Of a stretch of DNA of 5,463 nt, positions 1-5,007 are shown piece after piece. The stretch is from Lachnospiraceae bacterium. Its GTDB lineage: Bacteria; Bacillota; Clostridia; Lachnospirales; Lachnospiraceae. The notes beneath the pieces were generated by a model that was not told the origin of the DNA, did no database searches, and worked only from the letters and a program-made list of their open reading frames with translations. Each line of letters begins with the position of its first letter. Within the stretch, counting starts at the first letter, position 1. The stretch is taken from positions 1 through 5,463 of the forward strand of contig VSNO01000224.1 of the NCBI GenBank assembly GCA_009774375.1, read 5' to 3'. The translations under genes were made by a program, and so were the position numbers.

Positions 1-98
1 GTATATGCTTCCCCAAAAATTTCATTGATTACGGGGATTATCAGCTTCCGGCAGTCATTTAATATTGTCCGGAATGCCCCGTCATATATATTTGCCAT
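1..98 (-). CDS. Partial: N-terminus of Rpn/PD-(D/E)XK-type hypothetical protein
   Basis: Only the first 32 codons are in the window; the gene continues past the left edge. The ATG at 98-96 is preceded on the minus strand by AAAGGGA about 7 bases upstream, a good ribosome binding site. The peptide begins MANIYDGAFRTILNDC and continues with RKLIIPVINEIFGEAY. From memory, this opening (YDGAFRTxLNDCxKLIIPxxNEIFGE) is typical of a family abundant in Lachnospiraceae, annotated as hypothetical or as Rpn-family recombination-promoting nuclease/putative transposase. The catalytic part is not visible, so activity cannot be judged. It lies 76 bases downstream of the decayed DnaC-like gene on the same strand. 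Whether the gene is intact outside the window is unknown. Confidence 0.6.
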   Translation of the reverse strand, partial: MANIYDGAFRTILNDCRKLIIPVINEIFGEAY

Positions 99-174
99 AT
101 CCTGTTCCCTTTCAGCTTGTGCCCTTATCATATCATTTTTTTATCTCAGATTCAAGAATTTCACGCTGGTTGTT

Positions 175-533
175 TCATCCCCTTAAAATGCCCGAAGCAT
201 TCTCCATGTTCTTCCTGCCTTTGTCTTTCCGGTAATTTTTTCCAGAAAGAGCAACAGGAACACATCTCTCCATGATGCGGTCATAGATGAACCCACGCTT
301 CAAGTCTGCCGATTGCGCAGTTTTTCCAGTGACAGGTTTGGTGTTATGATAAACGATTTCCCATTTTCGTAGCGTTCATCAATCACAAGATAAACCGTTT
401 CCAGCACATAGGGAGTGTCACGCTCCACGCCTAAATCATCAATGATAAGAAGCCCATATTGGTTCAGGCTTTTCAAATACTCATTCTTTTCGCCGCTGTA
501 CAGCCCTCCGAGTGCATTTAGCAGTTTCGGGAA
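175..533 (-). pseudogene. DnaC/IstB-like ATP-binding protein of an integrative element, truncated and frameshifted
   Basis: Read on the minus strand, the remnant starts near 533 with FPKLLNALGGLYSGEKNEYL. It passes through a Walker B segment, LLIIDDLG (about 453-430), and a sensor-like stretch, FIITPNLSLEKLRN, where TTN would be usual. The frame then hits a stop. Adding one base near 309-311 (CGG restored to CCGG) gives PADLKRGFIYDRIMERCVPV and runs to the natural end, ...GRKNMENASGILRG, with stop TGA at 177-175. The N-terminal half with Walker A is missing. Such ATPases (roughly 250-300 residues when intact) are carried by Tn1549/Tn916-like conjugative elements, where they are thought to act as helicase-loader-like proteins. 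Here the gene is dead, and I read it as debris of an old integrative element. Confidence 0.85.
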
Positions 534-560
534 ACCGGGGCCTTTTCTGCCTTACGGCAG

Positions 561-740
561 TCAACATTGTCTATCTGACGATAGCCAAGGGGAAAAAGTC
601 AGCAAGCTGCCCTGCCCTTTAGTGAACTTTGTGTTCTGTCCGCCACGTTTCGACAGATTGTTTCATTTCGTCGGGGACTGCTGTTTTGCTTTTCCTGCTA
701 AAATATTCTGCAGGATACTTTCACCTATCCTGTTTTTATT
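561..740 (-). pseudogene. Decayed small ORF, probably mobile-element debris
   Basis: One minus-strand frame is open for about 60 codons from 740 to the stop at 563-561, broken once by TGA at 665-663. The first part reads NKNRIGESILQNILAGKAKQ followed by QSPTK. The part after the stop begins NNLSKRGGQNTKFTKGQGS. A single CGA to TGA change would explain the break, giving ...SPTKRNNLSK. Just upstream, ATGAAATAAAAAC looks like ATG AGA AAT AAA AAC with a base lost, which would also remove the original start. I do not recognise a family. Its place next to the DnaC-like remnant suggests the same element, but this is inference. Bases 534-560 between the two remnants hold only a short TGCC/GGCA hairpin. 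Confidence 0.4.
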
Positions 741-755
741 TCATATGAGCCAGAA

Positions 756-791
756 CGTGTTTGAAGAAAGCATTTTTCAAACACGCTCTAA
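756..791. repeat. Palindromic gene-end repeat, copy 1
   Basis: Perfect 10-bp inverted repeat: CGTGTTTGAA at 756-765 and TTCAAACACG at 776-785. The 10-base loop can extend the stem by about three pairs. The flank CTCTAA (786-791) belongs to the unit, because AGCATTTTTCAAACACGCTC onward (769-791) matches the reverse complement of 1673-1695 at 22 of 23 bases. The minus-strand histidine kinase remnant uses TAG inside this unit as its stop codon (790-788). It could form an RNA hairpin at the end of that transcript, but there is no clean T-tract on the minus strand, so a terminator role is uncertain. Confidence 0.7.
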
Positions 792-919
792 GATACTAAA
801 ACCAAACATAATTTTACTTCAAACCACTCATTTTCCTTAGAACAGCATATCAGCTTTCCACCCATGCCCTTCATAAGGTATTCCGCTATATACAGCCCCA
901 TTCCTGAACCTTCTTTTTC
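788..919 (-). pseudogene. C-terminal fragment of a sensor histidine kinase
   Basis: The minus-strand frame from 919 reads EKEGSGMGLYIAEYLMKGMG and then GKLICCSKENEWFEVKLCLV to a TAG at 790-788. GSGMGLYIAEYLMKGMGG is the G2 glycine-rich box and following helix of a HATPase domain. The tail, with alternating polar and hydrophobic residues (EWFEVKLCL), is the usual last beta strand of these kinases. A TAA lies directly upstream at 922-920, and no H-box, N-box or transmembrane part can be found on either side, so about 43 codons survive. The partner response regulator is not in the window. The stop codon lies inside the palindromic repeat. I am confident about the domain but cannot say what the kinase sensed. 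Confidence 0.7.
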
Positions 920-929
920 TTAAAAAATG

Positions 930-1091
930 CTATCTTAAATGCCTAAGCTGCGCTTCGCTCAATGTCCTTGGTTTTCCAATCCTGACAAGGTTTTTTGGCA
1001 GAACGTAAGCCTTGATTACTTCCGTCCATGACTTTAACCGGATTATTTCCGGAAACTCATGCTTGACTTGGAGATCTATGTGGACGGTTTT
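930..1091 (-). pseudogene. Unrecognised protein fragment, no start codon
   Basis: An open minus-strand frame of 54 codons lies between stops at 1094-1092 and 932-930. It includes HEFPEIIRLKSWTEVIKAYV followed by LPKNLVRIGKPRTLSEAQLR. The composition looks like real protein rather than noise: mixed hydrophobic, basic and aromatic residues and no low-complexity runs. However, there is no ATG, GTG or credible ribosome binding site near its beginning, so I take it as an internal or C-terminal piece of a lost gene. I do not recognise the family. It overlaps on the opposite strand an open extension upstream of the sigma factor, which argues against that extension being coding. A short inverted repeat, CCGGA-TTATT-TCCGG, sits at 1038-1052. 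Confidence 0.35.
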
Positions 1092-1166
1092 TCAATCATT
1101 TTCCGATCAACTGCGTTATTATATATAGAGGCACACAAAATACAACCGGAAGGGAGCTGGGAAAAT

Positions 1167-1676
1167 GTGAGTGATGATGAACTGGTCAGGCAGATCAGAC
1201 TCGGCGATGACGGCGCGGCAGAGGAACTGATCAGGCGCTATTATGCTGCGGTCATGCGCTACTGCAGGTGGCATTGTTCCAGTGCGGAGAAAGCGGAGGA
1301 TCTGACGCAGGAAACTTTTCTGAGGCTGTTTCGGAGCCTGCCGGAGTACAGAGGCAGGAAGAAGTTCAAAGCGTATCTGTATACGATCGCAAACCACCTG
1401 TGTATCGATGAGAGCAGGAAAGTGCAGCCGGTTCCGCTCGAGGACGGGGAGAACATCGCCAGTGAGTGCGGTGAGCTCCATCAGGTCGAGGACAGGGAGG
1501 AGGTAAGGCAGTTGTTGGACCGGTTGTCTCCGGAACAGCGGGAGGTGATCATACTGCGGTATGGCGAGCAGCTAAGTTTCGCGGAGATCGCAAAGATCAT
1601 GGAAAGCAATGTGCGGACAGTGCAGAGCAGGGTGCGCTATGCACTGCAGATCATGAGGAAGGCGTCTTATGATTAG
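1167..1676 (+). CDS. RNA polymerase sigma factor, sigma-70 family, ECF type
   Basis: Directs RNA polymerase to a small set of promoters, probably including its own operon. The 169-residue product has region 2 at about residues 17-85, including AEDLTQETFLRLFRSLPEYR and KKFKAYLYTIANHLCIDESR, a short acidic linker, and region 4 at about 112-163. Region 4 holds LSPEQREVIILRYGEQLSF and the helix-turn-helix part EIAKIMESNVRTVQSRV. I chose GTG at 1167: GGAAGGGAG lies about 10 bases upstream, and MSDDELVRQIRxGD is the usual opening of this family in Lachnospiraceae. The frame stays open back to an ATG at 1059, but that stretch does not resemble sigma factors. No clean promoter stands out in 1090-1140. 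The stop codon lies inside a palindromic repeat, and the next gene begins 44 bases later. Confidence 0.92.
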   Translation: MSDDELVRQIRLGDDGAAEELIRRYYAAVMRYCRWHCSSAEKAEDLTQETFLRLFRSLPEYRGRKKFKAYLYTIANHLCIDESRKVQPVPLEDGENIASECGELHQVEDREEVRQLLDRLSPEQREVIILRYGEQLSFAEIAKIMESNVRTVQSRVRYALQIMRKASYD

Positions 1677-1699
1677 AGCGTTTTTGAAAAATGCTCTAA
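1673..1699. repeat. Palindromic gene-end repeat, copy 2
   Basis: TTAGAGC at 1673-1679 and GCTCTAA at 1693-1699 are perfect inverted arms. The TTTTT and AAAAA inside them can pair further, leaving almost no loop. The TAG at 1674-1676 is the stop codon of the sigma factor. Bases 1673-1695 match the minus strand of 791-769 at 22 of 23 positions. The + strand runs into A7 rather than T after the hairpin, so this is not a standard terminator of the operon. It may instead protect or process the mRNA between sigma and membrane-protein genes. Confidence 0.7.
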
Positions 1700-1720
1700 A
1701 AAAAGAAAGGGGGAGTGCAT

Positions 1721-2479
1721 ATGAGAGATCAGAAATTGGAGGAGAAACTGCAGAGCGTTCTCGGTCAGAAAGAGTGTCCTGTAAGGCTCCAGAAAACGAT
1801 AGACCAGTGTATGCGCATCACACGGGAACAACGAAGCCTGCAGCCGGAGGAGCGCACCGGATTCTGGCAGTATCTGTCAGATGTGCTGCGGTTTGAGGGC
1901 ATGCATATTCTTGGACTGCATGCAGTGATCCTGCTGCTTGCCTGCGCGGCAGTGTGGTCGGCGGTAGATATTCTGCGCATACCTGCGTTCATGCCGCTGT
2001 TTGTGCTGGCTGTGATGCCGGTATTCCTGCGGAGCCGGTATTACGGCATGAGTGAGATCGAGGCAGTGACGAGAGCGTCAGGGGCGCAGATCATACTGGC
2101 TAAGCTGCTCCTGGCGGGGGCTGCCAATCTGGTGAGCATCACGATCGTGTTGTCACTGGGCGTATCTGCGCAGAGCGCTTATGAAAATATAGGGCGGCTG
2201 GTGCTGTATTGTCTGGTGCCTTATCTTGTGTGCATGAGCGCCCTTCTGAGGATCGTCAGACTGTCCCCCAGGGGCAGTACGCTGGCCTATGCGGTATCAA
2301 TGACCGGTGCTGGCGTCTGCTGGGGCATTTTTGCAGGCACGAAGACATGGATCTATGAGACATCGGCGATGGGATTCTGGATCGCGGCATTTTTGTTATT
2401 TTCTGCTTTTTTTGTCAGGGAGATCTGTTTTATCATAGGATCGAGAAGGGAGGGGAAACTGTATGGAATTATCGATTGA
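1721..2479 (+). CDS. Six-span membrane protein, candidate anti-sigma/sensor or transporter partner
   Basis: 252 residues. Residues 1-60 are hydrophilic and charged (MRDQKLEEKLQSVLGQKECP onward), predicted cytoplasmic. About six hydrophobic segments follow, near 62-82, 86-103, 122-148, 156-178, 186-206 and 215-240, ending in a short basic tail. I chose ATG at 1721 because AAAGGGGGAG ends just before it at proper spacing; an in-frame GTG at 1715 lies inside that site. The place directly after the sigma gene is where anti-sigma factors normally sit, and a soluble N-terminus joined to membrane spans fits that role. There is no HxxxCxxC zinc-finger motif (C19 and C30 are too far apart). It could instead be a permease-like subunit of the ABC system. 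Its end overlaps the ATPase gene by 17 bases. Function is inferred from position. Confidence 0.8.
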   Translation: MRDQKLEEKLQSVLGQKECPVRLQKTIDQCMRITREQRSLQPEERTGFWQYLSDVLRFEGMHILGLHAVILLLACAAVWSAVDILRIPAFMPLFVLAVMPVFLRSRYYGMSEIEAVTRASGAQIILAKLLLAGAANLVSITIVLSLGVSAQSAYENIGRLVLYCLVPYLVCMSALLRIVRLSPRGSTLAYAVSMTGAGVCWGIFAGTKTWIYETSAMGFWIAAFLLFSAFFVREICFIIGSRREGKLYGIID

Positions 2480-3338
2480 CCGTCTGACAAAACATTATGG
2501 GCGAAAGATCGCAGTCGACTGTGTCAGCGCATCGTTTAAGCCGGGGCTGTATGGACTGCTGGGTGCAAACGGTGCGGGAAAGACGACACTGATGCGCATG
2601 CTGTGCGCTGTGCTGGAGGCCACGTCGGGGGAGGTGTTCCTGGACAAAAAGGAAGTGACTGCGATGGGGGCGGACTACAGGGATCTGCTGGGGTATCTGC
2701 CGCAGGAGTTCGGTTATTATCCCGGTTACACCGCGATGGAATTTCTGATGTATATCGCCGCGCTCAAGGGGATCCCGCGGGATATCGCCAAAAAGCGCGT
2801 GCGGGAGCTGCTCGAGGTCGTGGGACTCGAATCAGTGTCAGGCAAAAAGCTAAGGACCTTTTCGGGCGGCATGAAGCAGAGGGTGGGCATCGCGCAGGCG
2901 CTGCTGAACCAGCCAAAGATTCTGATACTCGACGAGCCGACGGCGGGCTTAGATCCGAGGGAACGCGTGCGCTTCCGCAACCTGCTCGCCGATTATGCAG
3001 GCGAGCGGATCGTCCTTTTATCCACGCATATCGTGTCTGATATCGAGGCGATCGCCGATGAAGTGCTGATGATGAAAAAGGGGAAATTTGTCCTCCAGGG
3101 GACGATCGCCGAACTGACCCGGAAGGCCGCCGGAAAGGTATGGGAGCTTGCGGTCTCCCCAGGCGAGGCGAGAAGGTGGCAGGATGAGGCAATAGTTGCG
3201 AATCTGCGGCATGAGGGGGAGCAGGTCGTGCTGCGCATACTCTCGGACACGTTGCCCGACGGGAGGGCAGTGCCCTGTGAGGCATCGCTGGAGGATCTGT
3301 ATCTGTATTATTTTGGTTCGGAGGAGGGCGTGCGGTGA
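2463..3338 (+). CDS. ABC transporter ATP-binding protein
   Basis: The 291-residue ATPase powers the permease encoded next. Visible motifs are Walker A GANGAGKTT (34-42), Q-loop at Q81, signature FSGGMKQR (133-140), Walker B ILILDEPT (153-160), D-loop AGLDP (161-165), and the switch histidine in STHIVSD (H189). The C-terminal 90 residues form the extra accessory domain common in ABC-2 exporter ATPases of the CcmA/NatA type. AAGGGAGGGG sits 7 bases before ATG 2463, and the gene begins inside the end of the membrane-protein gene. Its stop overlaps the permease start. All catalytic motifs are present, so it should be active. The substrate cannot be read from the sequence; peptide, antibiotic or lipid export, or extracytoplasmic signalling, are all possible for this group. 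Confidence 0.95.
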   Translation: MELSIDRLTKHYGRKIAVDCVSASFKPGLYGLLGANGAGKTTLMRMLCAVLEATSGEVFLDKKEVTAMGADYRDLLGYLPQEFGYYPGYTAMEFLMYIAALKGIPRDIAKKRVRELLEVVGLESVSGKKLRTFSGGMKQRVGIAQALLNQPKILILDEPTAGLDPRERVRFRNLLADYAGERIVLLSTHIVSDIEAIADEVLMMKKGKFVLQGTIAELTRKAAGKVWELAVSPGEARRWQDEAIVANLRHEGEQVVLRILSDTLPDGRAVPCEASLEDLYLYYFGSEEGVR

Positions 3339-4549
3339 TGATGGAATTATTTTTGCTCGAACACAGGAAACTGTGGCGGAGAGGCACGACGAAAGTATGT
3401 GTGTTCGTATGCTTTGTATATGCGGTGCTGTTTGGCAGTGTCCTTTCTTTTCAATGGTTTTCGTTTGGAAGCTCCAACCATACGGATTCGTTCGGAAATA
3501 ATTTTGACGGATACCGCATGATACGCGACTGTCAGGAGTATTCGCGCGCATTTGGCGGTGAGCTGACAGACGAGTCCTTCCAGCAGATGGTGAGGGATTA
3601 CCAGGAGGCGGAGGCAGCTCACATGGACAGAAGGCTGCAGTTGACAGACCGACAGGGGATCCAGGGCTGGCTGGAAGCGTTATATCCGGAATTGAAGGAC
3701 AGCAGCTCTCTTAAGCTGATGGTCAGCTATGTCGATCCGGATGAACTGACGGGTTTTTATGAGAGACGGCAGCAGGCGGTCGGGACCTTTTTGGAGATCA
3801 GCGGACAGGAGGGGCGCGAAAAGGAGTACCTGATGCAGATGGAGCAGAGTGTGCAAAAGCCCTTCCGATATGAGTGGACGGAGGGCTGGTCAGCGGTACT
3901 TTCCACTATCGCCGGTGAGACTGGAACTGTGATGGCAGTCTTTCTCGCGATCGTCCTGTCGCCGCTCTTTGCCGGGGAGCGGCGGGATGGAATTAAGGTA
4001 TTGATGCTGACGACAAAAAACGGGTGGCGAAAGACGGCTTTTGCCAAGATTCTCACCGGACTTTGTTTTGCGCTGGAGTTTTTCGCGGTCATTGCGGCCG
4101 GACAGGTCGCTTCGCAGCTCTTTTTTCTGGGGACTGCCGGCTGGGATATGCCGATCCAGAACATCAAGCTGATCGCGGTCGCACCGATGAACATGCTGCA
4201 GGCCGAGATCTATGAGTACGCGTTCACGCTGCTTGGCATGATCGGTTATGCGGGGATCGTCATGCTGCTGTCAGCTGCTGCGGGGAGCAGTGTGCTGGCG
4301 ATGGTTTCCAGTCTGGCGGCTGTGCTCGTGCCGACCGCACTGGAGAACTATCTCCCGTTCTGGCTGCAGAAGGCAAAGGATCTCATACCGCTCGTGGGGA
4401 CAGGCACGGACATTTTCAGGACGAATACACTCTGTATCTTCGGCAGATACATCTGGTCTCCGTATCTGTTGATCACGATCCCGGTCCTGATCGGAATGCT
4501 CTGCGTGCCGTTTGCCGTGAAAGGCTGGGCGAGACGGATGCGGGTTTAG
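3338..4549 (+). CDS. ABC-2-like permease with large extracytoplasmic domain
   Basis: About 403 residues. A basic N-terminus (LLEHRKLWRRGTTK) leads into a first span near residues 20-40. A hydrophilic stretch of about 150 residues (roughly 42-190) follows, rich in E, Q, R and D and predicted to be outside and largely helical. Further spans lie near 195-213, 237-262, 295-335 (probably two) and 373-395. FAGERRDGIKVLMLTT after the second span matches the cytoplasmic coupling stretch of ABC-2 permeases (F.GE...G....LL.T). I chose ATG 3338, which overlaps the ATPase stop as TGATG behind GGAGGAGGG. GTG 3335 and ATG 3341 are possible and change only one residue either way. It likely pairs with the upstream ATPase. 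The large outer domain could bind substrate or sense it. Confidence 0.85.
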   Translation: MMELFLLEHRKLWRRGTTKVCVFVCFVYAVLFGSVLSFQWFSFGSSNHTDSFGNNFDGYRMIRDCQEYSRAFGGELTDESFQQMVRDYQEAEAAHMDRRLQLTDRQGIQGWLEALYPELKDSSSLKLMVSYVDPDELTGFYERRQQAVGTFLEISGQEGREKEYLMQMEQSVQKPFRYEWTEGWSAVLSTIAGETGTVMAVFLAIVLSPLFAGERRDGIKVLMLTTKNGWRKTAFAKILTGLCFALEFFAVIAAGQVASQLFFLGTAGWDMPIQNIKLIAVAPMNMLQAEIYEYAFTLLGMIGYAGIVMLLSAAAGSSVLAMVSSLAAVLVPTALENYLPFWLQKAKDLIPLVGTGTDIFRTNTLCIFGRYIWSPYLLITIPVLIGMLCVPFAVKGWARRMRV

Positions 4550-4605
4550 AGTATATATTATATATTGTGGGAAAAAGAAACAAAACGCATTACAAGGAAG
4601 ATGGT

Positions 4606-4665
4606 ATGTATCTATCCAACATTCTGGCATTGTATTTGATATCGCATACAGAATGGCTGTTTTGA
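4606..4665 (+). CDS. Possible leader peptide overlapping the toxin start
   Basis: A 19-codon ORF, MYLSNILALYLISHTEWLF, starts at ATG 4606 with AAGGAAG (4594-4600) five bases upstream. That is the only strong ribosome binding site in this stretch. It stops at TGA 4663-4665, ten bases past the toxin ATG at 4653 and in a different frame. The toxin ATG itself has no convincing site, so ribosomes ending here could restart there, as Mok does for Hok. An overlapping ATG at 4601 gives only 12 codons and sits too close to the site. Protein evidence is lacking, so the role is inferred from layout alone. Confidence 0.35.
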   Translation: MYLSNILALYLISHTEWLF

Positions 4666-4748
4666 ATCCGGATTTAATCCAGATTGGAATACTAGTTGTC
4701 GCCCTTGCGAATTTGATTTATCAGGTTTACAAGGGAAAAAAGAAATAG
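4653..4748 (+). CDS. Small hydrophobic peptide, type I toxin / holin-like toxin candidate
   Basis: 31 residues: MAVLNPD, one hydrophobic span of about 19 residues (LIQIGILVVALANLIYQVY), then a lysine tail, KGKKK. A short N-terminus, a single span and a basic end are the plan of Fst/TxpA/BsrE-type and 'putative holin-like toxin' peptides, which insert in the inner membrane and depolarise it. The best support is the context: a + strand terminator follows, and a convergent minus-strand promoter drives an antisense RNA over the 3' end. No good ribosome binding site precedes the ATG, which fits tight translational control. A toxin promoter is not clear; AT-rich TATATT boxes at 4554-4566 lack a good -35, so readthrough from the ABC operon is possible. 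Toxicity is untested. Confidence 0.6.
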   Translation: MAVLNPDLIQIGILVVALANLIYQVYKGKKK

Positions 4749-4775
4749 CCGCCACTACTGTCAATAGCGACGGCT
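4747..4775 (-). terminator. Terminator of the antisense RNA
   Basis: AGCCGCCAC (4747-4755) and GCGACGGCT (4767-4775) form a nine-pair stem, two of the pairs being G-U wobbles when read on the minus strand, with an 11-base loop. On the minus strand it is followed by ATTTCTTTTTT. The left arm begins at the toxin's stop codon, so the same hairpin caps the toxin coding region on the + strand. Confidence 0.6.
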
Positions 4776-4776
4776 T

Positions 4777-4793
4777 ACCTCATAAGAGGTTTT
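4777..4793 (+). terminator. Small hairpin, possible weak terminator
   Basis: ACCTC (4777-4781), loop ATAA and GAGGT (4786-4790) followed by TTT. It is short and has only a brief T-run. It lies inside the region shared by toxin mRNA and antisense RNA, so it may instead be the loop where the two RNAs first contact. Confidence 0.3.
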
Positions 4794-4808
4794 AGCTTAG
4801 TTGTTTGA

Positions 4809-4841
4809 GGGGTAGAGCCGCTTCTATGGCTTTCCCTTTTT
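4809..4841 (+). terminator. Terminator of the toxin mRNA
   Basis: GGGTAGAGCC (4810-4819) pairs imperfectly with GGCTTTCCC (4828-4836) around an 8-base loop, and TTTTT follows at 4837-4841. It would end the toxin transcript a few bases short of the predicted antisense start, so the two RNAs overlap by about 100 bases. Confidence 0.6.
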
Positions 4842-4849
4842 CTATGTTT

Positions 4850-4878
4850 AATATAGCACATTTGGCAGCAGGATTCAA
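4850..4878 (-). promoter_or_regulatory. Promoter of the antisense RNA
   Basis: On the minus strand, TTGAAT (4878-4873) and TATATT (4855-4850) are separated by exactly 17 bases. They match the vegetative -35 (TTGACA) and -10 (TATAAT) hexamers at four and five of six positions. This is the best promoter in the window and points at the toxin gene. Confidence 0.65.
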
Positions 4879-4937
4879 GAGCTAAACAACACGTTTATTG
4901 TAATGTGCCTATGTGATCGCAGGGGAAGAAATCTTTT

Positions 4938-4970
4938 AAAAGTATAGAAAATATCTATACTTTTTTGTTT
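4938..4970. terminator. Perfect 10-bp inverted repeat with T-tract: terminator or operator
   Basis: AAAAGTATAG (4938-4947) and CTATACTTTT (4955-4964) are perfect arms around a 7-base loop, followed by TTGTTTTTTG. The stem is AT-rich, with few G-C pairs, so as a terminator it would depend on the T-run. It ends only 13 bases before a -10 box that serves the next ORF, which suggests it could instead be a binding site for a dimeric repressor, such as the antitoxin that once lay downstream. Confidence 0.45.
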
Positions 4971-4974
4971 TTTG

Positions 4975-4983
4975 TGATATACT
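4975..4983 (+). promoter_or_regulatory. Extended -10 promoter element before the decayed TA pair
   Basis: TGATATACT reads as TGn plus TATACT, five of six matches to the -10 consensus. No good -35 lies 16-18 bases upstream; that space is taken by the right arm of the inverted repeat. Extended -10 promoters can work without one. It would start transcription near 4990, just before the antitoxin-like ORF. Confidence 0.4.
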
Positions 4984-5007
4984 GTAGGTGAACATATATT
5001 TGAAAAT

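Larger units (their letters stand above)
4735..4843 (-). ncRNA. Predicted antisense antitoxin RNA
   Basis: From the promoter at 4878-4850, transcription should begin near 4843 and run leftward. The RNA would end at the hairpin 4775-4747 followed, on the minus strand, by ATTTCTTTTTTCCC, giving roughly 110 nt. It is fully complementary to the last codons and 3' untranslated region of the toxin mRNA, which ends around 4841. This 3'-overlap arrangement is that of TxpA/RatA and BsrG/SR4. It should pair with the toxin mRNA and cause decay or block translation. Ends are estimated from the promoter and hairpin, not measured. Confidence 0.55.

Noticed and set aside
415..840. 141-codon open frame on the + strand
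   Set aside because: It lies opposite three separate minus-strand remnants with recognisable or protein-like content. Its own product is rich in S, F and P, resembles no family, and has no ribosome binding site.
1059..1166. In-frame N-terminal extension of the sigma factor to an ATG at 1059
   Set aside because: It has no ribosome binding site and no resemblance to sigma factors, and it overlaps an apparently protein-derived frame on the minus strand. GTG 1167 has a strong site and the family's normal opening.
1669..1896. 75-codon + strand frame starting before the sigma stop
   Set aside because: It is a shadow of the membrane-protein gene with atypical composition. The ribosome binding site fits ATG 1721 in the other frame.
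2764..3387. Long minus-strand open frame opposite the ABC ATPase
   Set aside because: Its product is rich in R, P and S, the usual shadow of a GC-rich coding strand. The + strand carries every ABC motif.
4550..4570. AT-rich TATATATTATATATT as operon terminator or toxin promoter
   Set aside because: It has no G-C stem or T-tract for a terminator and no matching -35 for a firm promoter. It is mentioned only as a possible weak -10 region.
4747..4841. CRISPR-like repeat array
   Set aside because: The hairpins differ in sequence and spacing with no repeated unit. Terminators and RNA structure of the toxin locus explain them.
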